A stretch of 41,790 nt of DNA from Roseiarcus sp049509635 (lineage in GTDB: Bacteria; Pseudomonadota; Alphaproteobacteria; Rhizobiales; Beijerinckiaceae): NCBI GenBank assembly GCA_049509635.1, contig JBEKZS010000018.1, forward strand, positions 1 to 41,790, given 5' to 3'. The first letter of the stretch is position 1. Every line of letters begins with the position of its first letter. The translations under genes and the position numbers were made by a program. Positions 1-11,300 of the stretch are shown piece by piece. Under the pieces are notes generated by a model, which was not told the DNA's origin, did not search any database, and saw nothing but the letters and a program-made list of their open reading frames with translations.

Positions 1-306
1 CGCAAGGTCGGCGACTACGCCACCGCCGCCGCGGCCGTCGTGCTGACGCTCGACAAGGGCGCGGTCGCGAGCTGCGCGATCGGCCTCACCAATGTCGCCG
101 ACACCCCGCTGCTGGCGCAGGCCGCCGCGCAGGCGGTCATCGGCTCGAAGCTCGACAAGGCGACGCTCGCCCGCGCCGCCGCCGCCGCCGAGGCGATCGC
201 CTCGCCGGTCGCGGACGCGCGCGGCTCGGCCGAATATCGCCGCAAAATGGCGGGGGTGATGACCGCCCGCGCGCTCGCCCGCGCCTTCGCGCGCGCGACC
301 GGCTGA
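1..306 (+). CDS. coxM: CO dehydrogenase medium (FAD) subunit, C-terminal part
   Basis: The reading frame is open from the first base and gives 101 residues before the stop, so only the last third of a roughly 290-aa protein is here. It is the C-terminal domain of the FAD-binding subunit of molybdenum hydroxylases, which passes electrons from the iron-sulfur subunit to FAD and on to the quinone pool. The segment AIGLTNVADTPL and the ending SAEYRRKMAGVMTARAL are typical of this family: the last helices carry the Y-R-x-x-M/L motif. The identification rests mostly on the next two genes, coxS and coxL, which follow directly with a 10-base gap in the canonical coxM-S-L order. The FAD-binding N-terminus lies upstream of the window. 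Confidence 0.9.
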   Translation, partial: RKVGDYATAAAAVVLTLDKGAVASCAIGLTNVADTPLLAQAAAQAVIGSKLDKATLARAAAAAEAIASPVADARGSAEYRRKMAGVMTARALARAFARATG

Positions 307-316
307 AGGAGCAGGG

Positions 317-813
317 ATGTCCAAGGTCAACGTCAGTCTGCAGCTCAACGGCAAGCCGGTCTCGGCCGAGGTCGAGCCGCGCACGCTGCTGATCCATTAT
401 CTCAGGGAGAATCTCGGCGTCACCGGCCCGCACATCGGCTGCGACACCTCCCACTGCGGCGCCTGCACGGTCGACATCGACGGCAAGTCGGTGAAGTCGT
501 GCACGATCTTCGCCGTCCAGGCCGCGGGCGCCGAGGTGCTCACCATCGAGGGCATGGCGGGCGCCGATGGCAAGCTGCACGCCCTGCAGGAAGGGTTCCG
601 CGAAATGCACGGCCTGCAATGCGGCTATTGCACGCCCGGGATGATCGTGCGCGCCTACCGGTTGCTGAAGGAGAACCCCGACCCGACCGACGAGGAAATC
701 CGGATCGGCATTTCGGGCAATCTGTGCCGCTGCACCGGCTACCAGAACATCGTCAAGGCGATCCAATGGGCCGCCGCCCGAATCAACGGCGTCGAATACA
801 GGGAAGCCGCGGA

Positions 814-817
<4 letters not shown>
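317..817 (+). CDS. coxS: CO dehydrogenase small subunit, two [2Fe-2S] clusters
   Basis: This 166-aa protein carries electrons from the Mo-Cu centre to FAD through two [2Fe-2S] clusters. The N-terminal plant-ferredoxin-like domain has Cys42, Cys47, Cys50 and Cys62 (GCDTSHCGACTVDIDG followed by SC). The C-terminal helical domain has Cys102, Cys105, Cys137 and Cys139 (QCGYCTPGM and NLCRCTGY). All eight ligands are present and the length matches known CoxS proteins. The ATG follows an AAGGAGCAGGG ribosome-binding region. The stop overlaps the start of coxL by four bases (ATGA), which indicates translational coupling. Related hydroxylases such as xanthine or isoquinoline dehydrogenases have similar small subunits; the CO assignment comes from the coxL motif next door. 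Confidence 0.96.
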
Positions 818-3237
<2,420 letters not shown>

Positions 3238-3260
3238 GCCGTCAGCCGCGAGGCGCCAAC

Positions 3261-3284
3261 CCTTCTTCCGCTCGCGGGAGAAGG
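3261..3284. repeat. REP-like palindrome, copy 1
   Basis: Two 11-base arms (CCTTCTTCCGC and GCGGGAGAAGG) face each other across a 2-base loop, with one mismatch. The element sits in the 154-base gap between coxL and coxD, 23 bases after the coxL stop. Its core resembles copy 2 at 3343. Palindromes of this type, pyrimidine-rich then purine-rich around a CGC-GCG core, are common dispersed repeats in alphaproteobacterial genomes. As RNA it would form a hairpin but has no T-tract. Confidence 0.65.
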
Positions 3285-3342
3285 CGCGGCGCGAAGCGTG
3301 ACCGATGACGGCCGCGCCAGCCTCCGCGGCCCGTCGGACCAG

Positions 3343-3366
3343 CCCTCTCCCGCCAGCGGGAGAGGG
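3343..3366. repeat. REP-like palindrome, copy 2
   Basis: Perfect 11-base arms CCCTCTCCCGC and GCGGGAGAGGG are separated by CA. It differs from copy 1 at 3261 by a few bases, and the two copies lie 58 bases apart in the same orientation, like a paired REP/BIME unit. It ends 25 bases before the coxD start. It may stabilise the coxMSL message or weaken read-through into coxDEF; that role is an inference. Confidence 0.7.
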
Positions 3367-3391
3367 GGTCCGCCAGCGCTGAACGCCGCTC

Positions 3392-4285
3392 ATGTCCGCC
3401 GCGTCCGCCATCCCCCGCGCCGCCATCGCCGCCCAGCTTGCCGCCGCCGGCTATGTCGCCGACCGCGACCTCGCCACCGCGCTCTGGATGATGGACCACC
3501 TCTCGCGGCCGCTGCTGATCGAGGGCGAGGCGGGGGTCGGCAAGACCGAGGTCGCCAAGGCGCTGGCGCGCGTCCATGGCTGCGAGCTGATCCGCATGCA
3601 GTGCTACGAAGGGCTCGACGCGAATGCGTCGCTCTACGAATGGAACTATCAGCGCCAGCTGCTCGCGATCAAGGCGCGCGAGGGCTCGGGCGCCGGGGCC
3701 GGCGAGATCGAGGCGCAGATATTCTCCGAGGCCTATCTGCTCGAGCGTCCGCTGCTCGCCGCGATCCGGCGCGAGACCTCGCCGGTGCTGCTGGTCGACG
3801 AAGTCGATCGCGCCGACGAGGAATTCGAGGCGTTCCTGCTCGAACTGCTTTCGGACTTCCAGGTGACGATCCCCGAATTCGGCACGATAACGGCGCGCAC
3901 GATCCCGCGCGTCGTGCTGACCTCGAACGGCGCGCGCGAGCTTTCCGACGCGCTGCGCCGGCGCTGCCTCTATCACTACCTCGATTTCCCCGACGTCGAC
4001 CGCGAGGCCGCGATCATCCTGATGCGCGTGCCCGGAATCGACGCGGGACTGGCGCTGCAGGTCGCGCGCATGGTCGGGCTGTTGCGCAAGGAGGAGCTGC
4101 GCAAGATTCCCGGCGTCGCCGAATCGCTCGACTGGGCGGCGACGCTCGCCGGGCTCGGCGTCGAGGACATGCGCGCCGAGCCGGAGCTCGTCTACGACAC
4201 GCTGATCGCGCTGCTGAAGACGCAGGAGGATCGCGCGCGGGTGACCCGCGAGGTCGCGGAGCGGATTCTTGGGAGGGTGGCGTGA
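3392..4285 (+). CDS. coxD: MoxR-type AAA+ ATPase, CO dehydrogenase maturation
   Basis: This 297-aa AAA+ ATPase of the MoxR class corresponds to CoxD, which is needed to build the Cu-S-Mo centre by helping sulfur and copper insertion into CoxL. Visible motifs are Walker A GEAGVGKT at residues 45-52, Walker B PVLLVDEVDRADEEF from about residue 132, sensor 1 VVLTSNGARE near 175-183, and the arginine-finger region LRRRC near 188-192. The gene follows coxL after a gap holding two REP-like palindromes and is followed by the VWA partner coxE, the usual MoxR-VWA pair. The ATG at 3392 precedes the first conserved helix, although no strong ribosome-binding site stands before it. Confidence 0.92.
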   Translation: MSAASAIPRAAIAAQLAAAGYVADRDLATALWMMDHLSRPLLIEGEAGVGKTEVAKALARVHGCELIRMQCYEGLDANASLYEWNYQRQLLAIKAREGSGAGAGEIEAQIFSEAYLLERPLLAAIRRETSPVLLVDEVDRADEEFEAFLLELLSDFQVTIPEFGTITARTIPRVVLTSNGARELSDALRRRCLYHYLDFPDVDREAAIILMRVPGIDAGLALQVARMVGLLRKEELRKIPGVAESLDWAATLAGLGVEDMRAEPELVYDTLIALLKTQEDRARVTREVAERILGRVA

Positions 4286-4322
4286 GCGGGCGGGACGGCG
4301 CGACGCGCGCCGAGGTCGCGCC

Positions 4323-5519
4323 ATGACCGCCTCGCCCGCGCTCGCCCCCTGCGCCTCCGAGCCCGGCCCATCCATGCGCCGCCGCCTCGCCGGCTTCGTG
4401 GCGACCCTGCGCGGCGCGGGCTTTGCGATCGGCCAGGCCGAGACCGCCGATGCGGCGCGGCTGCTCGCCTCGCCCGCGGCCGATCGCCCCGACGGCCTGC
4501 GCGCCGCGTTGCGCGCGCTGTTCTGTTCGCGCCAGAGCGAGCTCGCGCGGTTCGACGAATTGTTCGCCGCGTTCTGGCGCGGGCGCGGCGCGAAGCAGGC
4601 GATGCGGGTCGCCGCGCCCGGCGCGCCGGGCAAGGCGTCGCGCCGCTTCGAGGCCGGGCCCGGGGGCGGCGACGCGGCGGCCGAACTGCCGCAACGCACG
4701 ACCGTCGACGTCCCCGCCGACGGCGTCGCCGACGGCCGCGGGCGCCGCGGCGGCGCCTCGGCGCAGGAGGCGCTCGCCGCCAGGGACCTGCGCAAGCTCA
4801 GCGGCGCGGCGGAACTGGCCGAGGCGATCGCGCTCGCCGAGCGCCTCGCGCGCCGCATGCGCGCGCGGCTGACCCGGCGCGACCGCATCCGCGCGCGCGG
4901 CCGCCGGCTCGACCTGCGCGCGACGATCCGGCGCAGCATCGGCCACGGCGGCGAGCCGTTCGATCTGGCGTTCCGGCGGCGCAAGCCGAGGCCGCTGCGG
5001 CTCGTCGTGCTGCTCGACGCCTCGGGCTCGATGGAGCTCTACACCGGCTTCTTCATCCGCTTCGTGCACGCCGTCGCGCTGTCGTTCCGCCAGTCGGAGG
5101 CGTTCCTGTTCCACACCCGGCTCGCCCATGTCTCCTCGGCGCTGCGCGAGCGCGATCCCAGCCGCGCGCTCGACCGGCTGGCGCTGATGGCGCAGGGGAT
5201 CGGCGGCGGCACCAAGATCGGCGAGAGCCTGGCGACGTTCAACCGCTGGCACGCGCGCCGGGCGATCAATTCGCGCGCCTGCGTGATGATCCTCTCCGAC
5301 GGCTACGACACCGGCGAGCCGGCGCTGCTGGCATCGGCGATGCGCGCGTTGCGCAAGCGCTGCCGCCGCATCGTCTGGCTCAATCCGCTGCTCGGCTGGG
5401 AGGGCTATGCGCCGAGCGCGCGCGGCATGCGCGCCGCGCTTCCCTATGTCGACCTGTTCGCCGCCGCCCACAGCATCGACAGTCTGGCGGCGCTCGAACC
5501 CTATCTGGCGAGGCTCTGA
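4323..5519 (+). CDS. coxE: VWA-domain protein, CO dehydrogenase copper insertion
   Basis: The 398-aa product matches CoxE, the von Willebrand A partner of the CoxD ATPase. In Oligotropha, CoxE is implicated with CoxF in putting copper into the CO dehydrogenase centre. The N-terminal half is helical and very rich in Arg and Ala. The VWA domain begins near residue 226 with LVVLLDASGSM, whose metal-ion-dependent adhesion site D-x-S-x-S is at residues 232-236; the conserved GGGTKIGESL loop and a later LSDGYDTGEP motif follow. An in-frame TTG at 4269 would overlap coxD, but the ATG at 4323 gives a normal N-terminus. The stop lies three bases before coxF. Confidence 0.92.
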   Translation: MTASPALAPCASEPGPSMRRRLAGFVATLRGAGFAIGQAETADAARLLASPAADRPDGLRAALRALFCSRQSELARFDELFAAFWRGRGAKQAMRVAAPGAPGKASRRFEAGPGGGDAAAELPQRTTVDVPADGVADGRGRRGGASAQEALAARDLRKLSGAAELAEAIALAERLARRMRARLTRRDRIRARGRRLDLRATIRRSIGHGGEPFDLAFRRRKPRPLRLVVLLDASGSMELYTGFFIRFVHAVALSFRQSEAFLFHTRLAHVSSALRERDPSRALDRLALMAQGIGGGTKIGESLATFNRWHARRAINSRACVMILSDGYDTGEPALLASAMRALRKRCRRIVWLNPLLGWEGYAPSARGMRAALPYVDLFAAAHSIDSLAALEPYLARL

Positions 5520-5522
5520 CCG

Positions 5523-6377
5523 GTGACCTCCGACATTCTCGATCTCGCCGCGCAGCGGCAGAGCAGGGGCGAAGCCTTCGCGCTGGCGACCGTCGTGCGC
5601 ACGCTCGACGTCACCGCGGCCAAGGCCGGGGCGAAAGCGCTGATCGGCGAGGACGGCTCGATTTCGGAGGGCTGGATCGGCGGCGGCTGCGCGCGCGCGG
5701 CGGTGCTGAAGGCGGCGCGCGAGGCGATGGCCGACGGCAGGGCGCGGCTGGTTTCGATCCAGCCGAGGGATCTGCTCGAGGCCCAGGGCGTCGCGCCCGG
5801 GCAGGCGCGCGGCGGAATCGAATTCGCCAACAATTCGTGTCCTAGCCAGGGCACGATGGACGTGTTCGTCGAGCCGGTGCTGCCCAAGCCGACCCTGCTG
5901 GTGCTCGGCGCCTCGCCGATCGCGGTATCGCTCGCCGCGCTCGCGCCGGCGATGGGCTTTGGCGTCGTCGTCGCGGCGGCCAGGGACGATCTCGGGCGTT
6001 TCGACGCCGCCGCGCGCAGGATCGAGGGGTTCGTCGCCCCGCCGCTCGACGCGCGCCACGCCTATGTCGTCGTCTCCACCCAGGGCGCCGGCGACCGCGC
6101 CGCGCTGACGGCCGCGGCGGCGGCGGACGCGCGCTACGTCGCCTTCGTCGGCTCGCGCCGGAAGGCGGCCAAGCTGCGCGACGACCTCGCCGCCGACGGC
6201 GTCTCGCGCGCGAAGCTGGACGCGATCAAGGCGCCCGCGGGGCTCGACATCGGCGCGATCACCACCGAGGAGATCGCGCTGTCGATCCTGGCGGAGATGG
6301 TGATGGCGCGACGGGCCGGGCGGGCCTGCGCGACCGGGGCGAACGACGCCGCGCCGCCCGCGCAGGCGGCGAGCTGA
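5523..6377 (+). CDS. coxF: XdhC/CoxF-family maturation protein
   Basis: This 284-aa member of the XdhC/CoxI/CoxF family acts on the molybdenum cofactor or metal centre of CO dehydrogenase before or during insertion. The N-terminal XdhC domain shows FALATVVRTLD and the conserved GWIGGGCAR turn near residues 51-59. A central NSCPSQGTMDVFVEP block follows, then a Rossmann fold starting at LLVLGASPIAVSLAALAP. The GTG start at 5523 lies four bases after the coxE stop, so coxE and coxF are probably coupled. In many cox clusters coxG comes next; here the next reading frame is an unrelated small protein. Confidence 0.92.
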   Translation: MTSDILDLAAQRQSRGEAFALATVVRTLDVTAAKAGAKALIGEDGSISEGWIGGGCARAAVLKAAREAMADGRARLVSIQPRDLLEAQGVAPGQARGGIEFANNSCPSQGTMDVFVEPVLPKPTLLVLGASPIAVSLAALAPAMGFGVVVAAARDDLGRFDAAARRIEGFVAPPLDARHAYVVVSTQGAGDRAALTAAAAADARYVAFVGSRRKAAKLRDDLAADGVSRAKLDAIKAPAGLDIGAITTEEIALSILAEMVMARRAGRACATGANDAAPPAQAAS

Positions 6378-6492
6378 GGAGGATCTGCTTTTGTCGACGC
6401 GATGCGGCGACGACTCGGCCGCCGCCGCGGCCGGGACCAGGCCGGGCATGCGGCGAGCAACCCGAGAAGCCGAACGCCGGAGGAGGACGGGA

Positions 6493-6774
6493 ATGATTGC
6501 TGCGACACTATCCCTGTACCGGGAGCGAGCCTGGTCGAATCGACCGGCCTCGATCGCCGGGCCGCAAGGAGCCGGCGACCACGCAGCGCTCGACTGGACG
6601 CGGCTCGCGACGGCGAGCGCCGGCGGCGCGCGAGTCCTGGTCAAATCCTGCGCGGCGGCGATCGTCCTCGTCGCCCTGGTGACGCCGACCTGCTGTCTCG
6701 ACGGCGCGCATGCGCATGGCGACGGCCTCGACGGCTTCGGCGCGATCTGCATCAGCCGCGCGGAATTGCGGTAG
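6493..6774 (+). CDS. Small hypothetical protein with one membrane segment
   Basis: This 93-aa reading frame follows coxF on the same strand. I do not recognise a family. One hydrophobic stretch, SCAAAIVLVALVTPTCC, is followed by a His/Gly-rich tail (GAHAHGDGLDGFG), so a short membrane-anchored or exported protein is possible. The ATG at 6493 has a full AGGAGG six bases upstream. A second in-frame start, TTG at 6391, also has its own AGGAGG eight bases upstream and would give 127 aa. Two such signals in one frame favour a real gene, but codon use is Arg/Ala-rich and no homolog is known to me. Confidence 0.42.
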   Translation: MIAATLSLYRERAWSNRPASIAGPQGAGDHAALDWTRLATASAGGARVLVKSCAAAIVLVALVTPTCCLDGAHAHGDGLDGFGAICISRAELR

Positions 6775-6853
6775 CGGGACAGGCCAATTCGATCACGCGG
6801 CATGGCGCCGGCGAGGTCGGGGCCGCTCGTGGCGACATCGCCGCGAAGCGTCG

Positions 6854-7552
6854 TCAGGCCACGAACGTCTCATCGGTGTCCATGCGCACCGCCCGCAAGG
6901 CGCGGGTCTTCTCCTGCTCGTCCCGTTCGGCGAGGATCGCGTAAGTGATCAGCAGCGAGCGGCGCGGGGCGCCGCTGGCGTTGGTCGTCGCCCCGTGCAG
7001 GAGGTTGACGTTGAACAGCAGGATGTCGCCGGCCACTCCTTCGACGACCCTCGCCTGCGGATGACGCCCGCCCGCGCGCGCCGCGAGTCCCTCGCCGCGA
7101 TGCGTCCCCGGCGCGACCTGCGTCGCGCCATTGTCGGGGCCGAAGCGATCGAGGAAGGCGAGCGCGCAGACCATATGGTCGAGGCCGACGGCGGGCGCGT
7201 CGCGATGGAGCTGCTGGGCGCCGCGGCCGGCGCGCGGCGCGCGCCCTTCGACCTGCATGAGGAAGAACGGCTGCTGCAGGACATGGCGCGCGGCGGCGAG
7301 CAGGCGGGGCAGACGGCAGACCTGCTGCACCGTCGGATCGAGGTCGAGCATCGCATGGCGCCAGTCGGCGCCGCGCGGAACCGGCCATTCGGACGACGGC
7401 CGTTCGCCGGCCTCGAAAGCGGCGCGCAACGGCGCGATCCAGGACGCTGGAATGGCGCCGCGCATCAGCAGATAGCCGTCGCGATCGAGCCGCCCGGCGT
7501 CCTCGGCGTCGAGACCGCCGATGGCGAACGACAAATCGCCGCAGTGCTGCAT
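6854..7552 (-). CDS. Phytanoyl-CoA dioxygenase (PhyH) family protein
   Basis: The 232-aa product is an Fe(II)/2-oxoglutarate-dependent dioxygenase of the PhyH type. The iron-binding triad is visible as His116 and Asp118 in LHRDAP and His186 in NLLHGA. Arg197 or Arg198 (APRRSLLITY) can bind the 2-oxoglutarate carboxylate. GYLLMRGAIP at the N-terminus is the usual first strand and helix. The substrate cannot be read from the sequence; the family hydroxylates fatty acyl groups, amino acids and small metabolites. The ATG at 7552 is preferred over a TTG three codons upstream, but neither has a good ribosome-binding site. The gene is convergent with the preceding frame and isolated from any obvious pathway partner. 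Confidence 0.85.
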   Translation of the reverse strand: MQHCGDLSFAIGGLDAEDAGRLDRDGYLLMRGAIPASWIAPLRAAFEAGERPSSEWPVPRGADWRHAMLDLDPTVQQVCRLPRLLAAARHVLQQPFFLMQVEGRAPRAGRGAQQLHRDAPAVGLDHMVCALAFLDRFGPDNGATQVAPGTHRGEGLAARAGGRHPQARVVEGVAGDILLFNVNLLHGATTNASGAPRRSLLITYAILAERDEQEKTRALRAVRMDTDETFVA

Positions 7553-7714
7553 CGCCCGCAATCCGTGGGTCGCTAGCCGGCGGAAGGCGCGGCTGATTCA
7601 ATGATTAGCGGGCCGGGGCGGATGCGGCAATGGTTCGGCCCCCTTCCCATCGGCCTCGCGAGCCGCCGCCGTGGGCAGACCGCGCGCCGGCGAAGCGCCC
7701 GGCCGAGAGCCCGA

Positions 7715-8131
7715 TCAGACGTCGGCGGCCTTTTCGAGCACGCCGGCATATTGCGGCACCGGCTTCGACAGCCGCAGCCAGGAGTCGCCGGCGCGATAGC
7801 CGACGATGTCGACCTCGATGATCCGGACCAGTCCCGCCGGCGCCAGGATCGTCTTGGCGGACTCGCCCTCGTAGTAGAGGACGTTGACGACATTGCAGGA
7901 TTCCTTGCCGAATTGGTTGTTGATCGCCACGACCCGCTCGGACATGTCGGCCCCGCCGGCCATCAGCACCGCCTCCACCTCCTGCGCGGTGTCGCAGACG
8001 AGGGTGTGGCCGACGGACAGGCTGGGGTCGTCGTCCTGCGCGTCCGCGCGGGCCGGCGCGCCTCCCGAGGCGACCCAGAGGAGAGCGGCGAGGCAGGAGG
8101 CGAGGATTCCGGGACCGATGAGCGTGGGCAT
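7715..8131 (-). CDS. Secreted hypothetical protein
   Basis: This 138-aa protein has a clear signal peptide (MPTLIGPGILASCLAALLWVASGGAPARA, cut after residue 29-30) and a mature domain of about 108 residues with two cysteines (LVCDTAQEV and KESCNVVN) that could form a disulfide. It ends with a strand-rich region including GDSWLRLSKPVPQYAGVLEKA. I do not recognise the family. It is expected in the periplasm. It is transcribed divergently from the multi-PAS kinase gene, with a 226-base shared upstream region, so a functional link such as a reporter or ligand protein is possible but unproven. Confidence 0.75.
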   Translation of the reverse strand: MPTLIGPGILASCLAALLWVASGGAPARADAQDDDPSLSVGHTLVCDTAQEVEAVLMAGGADMSERVVAINNQFGKESCNVVNVLYYEGESAKTILAPAGLVRIIEVDIVGYRAGDSWLRLSKPVPQYAGVLEKAADV

Positions 8132-8357
8132 GGCGCTATCCCTTCGGATGATGGGCCTTTGCGACCTTCAATGCGATCGGGACCGAAGGGTTTCATCACG
8201 CATAGTTGTGCGGCCGCTCGGGGCCGCGCCGCTCGATCTCGGCGACGCCCCGGCGCCGCAAGGCCGCCGTCGGGGCGGACTTCTCGCCGCTTCCTTTCTC
8301 GCCTAAGACTCGCAATTGGCCGCCGAACCCGGAACCCAGGCGGCGCAGAGGAGTCTC
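8132..8357. promoter_or_regulatory. Divergent upstream region, secreted protein / kinase
   Basis: This 226-base gap must hold the promoters of both divergent genes. The arms CCCTTCGG (8140-8147) and CCGAAGGG (8183-8190) are complementary but 35 bases apart. The last part carries the ribosome-binding site GAGGAG at 8348-8353 for the kinase. I see no convincing -35/-10 pair. Confidence 0.35.
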
Positions 8358-11300
8358 GTGATCGTGACAGAGACGATCCGCGCCGGGGACGAAAACGCCG
8401 ACGGTTTGGAGCGCGCCCCGGCGGGGTCGGCGCGCGGCGCCGAATTGTCGGTCGACGCGATTCTCGAGGAGATCGGCGAGGGGTTCTTCGCGCTCGATCG
8501 CGACTGGCGGTTCACGGCTTTCAACCGGGCGGCGGAGGAGATTTTCGGGCTGAGCCGCGGCGCGGTCCTCGGCCGGACCCTGTGGGAGGTCTCGCCGGGC
8601 GTCGTCGGAACCGAATTCGAGCGACGCTATCGGCTGGTCATGGCCGGGCGCGTCCGGCAGGCGTTCGAGATCCATTCGGTCCGGCGTCCCGATCGCTACC
8701 ATGAGGTGCGCGCCTTTCCACTCGCCGACGGCATCGGCGTCGCGTTCCACGACGTCACCGATCGCCAGGGGATGAGCCGGGCGCTGCGCGATCGCGAGCA
8801 GGAACTCGCGAGGGTCCAGGAGCTCGGCGGCGTCGGCGGCGTGGAGGTCGATCTGCGCCCGGGATTCCGCGGCCGCCGGTCGCCGGAATACCTGATGCTG
8901 CACGGCCTGCCGCCCGACGAAGCCGACGAGCGGGGCGAGCAATGGCTGCAGCGCATCCATCCCGACGATCGGGCGCGCGTCGAGCAGCACTTTCTGCGCA
9001 CCGTCGCCAGCGCGGAAACGACCTATGAGGCGGAGTACCGCATCATCCGTCCGGCTGACGGCCGCGTGCGCTGGATCCGGGCGGTCGGGGAAATCGAGCG
9101 TGACGCGGCCGGCCGCGCCGTCGCGCTGACCGGCGCCCACCTCGACATCACCGACCGCAGGGAGGCCGAGCGCGCGGCGAGCGACAGCGAGGAGCGGCTG
9201 CGCGCGATGACCGACGCGCTTCCGCTGCTGATCTCCTACGTCGACGCGGGCCAGGCGTTCCGCTTCGCCAACAAGCCCTATGAGGCGTGGTTCGGCCGTT
9301 CCTTGCGCGAGATCGTCGGCCGGAGCGCGCGCGACGTGCTCGGCGAGGCGATGTACCAGGCGCGGCGACCCTATATCGAACGCGCGCTGGCGGGCGAGAA
9401 GGTCGTCTACGAGGCCGAGTTCGATCGGCCCGAGGGCGCGGCCGTCACCGAGATCATGCATGTCCCGCATCGCGACGAGACCGGCCGCGTCCTCGGCATG
9501 TACGCCGTCGTCCAGGACATCACGGCGCGCAAGCTCGCCGAACGCGCGGTCGCCGAGAGCGAACATCGGTTCCGGTCGATCGCCAACAGCGCCCCGGTGC
9601 CGATCTGGGTCAGCCGCCTCGACGGCGGCCACGAATTCGTCAACAGGGCCTTTCGGGATTTTCTCGGGCTCCCGCTCGGAGCGGCGCTCGATTTCGATCT
9701 GCGCGAGGCGCTTCACCCCGACGATGCCGCGCGGATCGCCGCGGAGCGCCGGGTCGGCGAGGCGTCGCGGCGGCCGTTCGCGCTCGAGGCGCGCTACCGT
9801 CGCGCCGACGGCGTCTGGCGCTGGCTGCGATCGGAATTGCAGCCCCGCTGGGGACCGGCCGGAGAGCACCTCGGCCTCATCGGCGTCGCGCACGACGTCA
9901 CGACATCGCGCGAGGCCGAGGAGAAGCTGAGCCAGCTGGTCGAGGAGCGGACGGCGCGCCTCGTCGCGACCGAGGCGATGATCCGCACGTTCTTCGACCA
10001 TTCCTCGGAATGCCACGCGGTGCTGGTCGAGGCGGGCGAAGGCGGCTTCCGCTACGAGGCGATCAATCCGGCGACCGCGCGCCTCTATGGCCTGACGACG
10101 GAACAGGTGGTCGGCCGCACCACCGACGAAGTGTTCGGCGCCGAACTGGGCGCCGCGATCAACTGGCGCCTCAAAGCCTGTCTGGAAGCCGATGCGCCGT
10201 ATCGCTACGAACGCTTGCACGGCGAGGCCGTCGTCGAGGCGGTCGCGACGCCGGTGCCGCAGAAGCCGGGCTCGCCGCGCCGCGTCGTCGTCAGCGCCCG
10301 CGACGTGACCGAGCGCCGCCGCCTCGAACAGCAATTGCGGCAGGCGCAGAAGATGGAGGCGGTCGGCCAGCTCACCGGCGGCGTCGCGCATGACTTCAAC
10401 AATCTGCTGACGCTCGTGCTCGGCGGCCTCGACGTGATCGGTCGCCAGATGGACAGGCTGCCGGCCCCGGACGCCGCGGCGCGCATCGAGCGCGCTCGCG
10501 ACATGGCGCTGCAGGGCGCGCGGCGGGCGGCCGCGCTGACGGCGCGACTGCTGGCTTTTTCGCGCCAGCAGGCGCTGACGCCGCAGGCGCTCGACGCCAA
10601 CGGGCTGGTCGCGGGCGTCTGCGACCTGCTGCGCCGCACGATCGGCGAGACGATCGCCCTGGAGACTTCGCTGCAGGTCGGGCTGTGGCTGATCTTCGCC
10701 GATCCCAACCAGCTCGAGAACGCGATGCTCAATCTGGCGCTGAATGCGCGCGACGCCATGCCCGACGGCGGCAGGCTGACGATCGAGACCGCCAATTGCG
10801 CGCTCGACCGCGCCTATGTCGCCGCTTTGCCCGAACCGGTCGCGCCGGGCGACTATGTCATGATCGCCGTCACGGATACCGGCGGCGGGATGGATCCTTC
10901 GACCCGCGAGCGCGCGTTCGATCCATTCTTCACCACCAAGGACGTCGGCAAGGGCACCGGCCTCGGCCTCAGCCAGGTCTACGGCTTCGCCCGGCAATCG
11001 GCGGGACACGCCTGCATCGAAAGCGAGCCCGGGCGTGGCGCGAGCGTGAAAATCTATCTGCCGCGCCATCTCGGCGCCGTCGCGCAAGTCGGAACCGCCC
11101 AGGCGTCCGGCGCGTCGCGGCTCGGCGGCGCGGAAACGGTGCTGGTGGTCGAGGACGAGGCCGCGTTGCGCGCCTACACGAGCGAAATTCTTCGGGAATT
11201 GGGCTATCGCGTCCTCGAGGCGCCGAATGGGGCCGCGGCGCTGGCGGCGCTCGCCGAGGCGCCGCAGATCGATCTCCTGCTGACCGACGTCGTCATGCCC

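Noticed and set aside
4014..6803. A 929-codon open frame on the minus strand
   Set aside because: It lies opposite coxD, coxE and coxF, all with clear motifs, and has no family features.
8140..8190. Inverted repeat CCCTTCGG/CCGAAGGG as an operator
   Set aside because: Arms are 35 bases apart and only 8 long; such pairs are common by chance.
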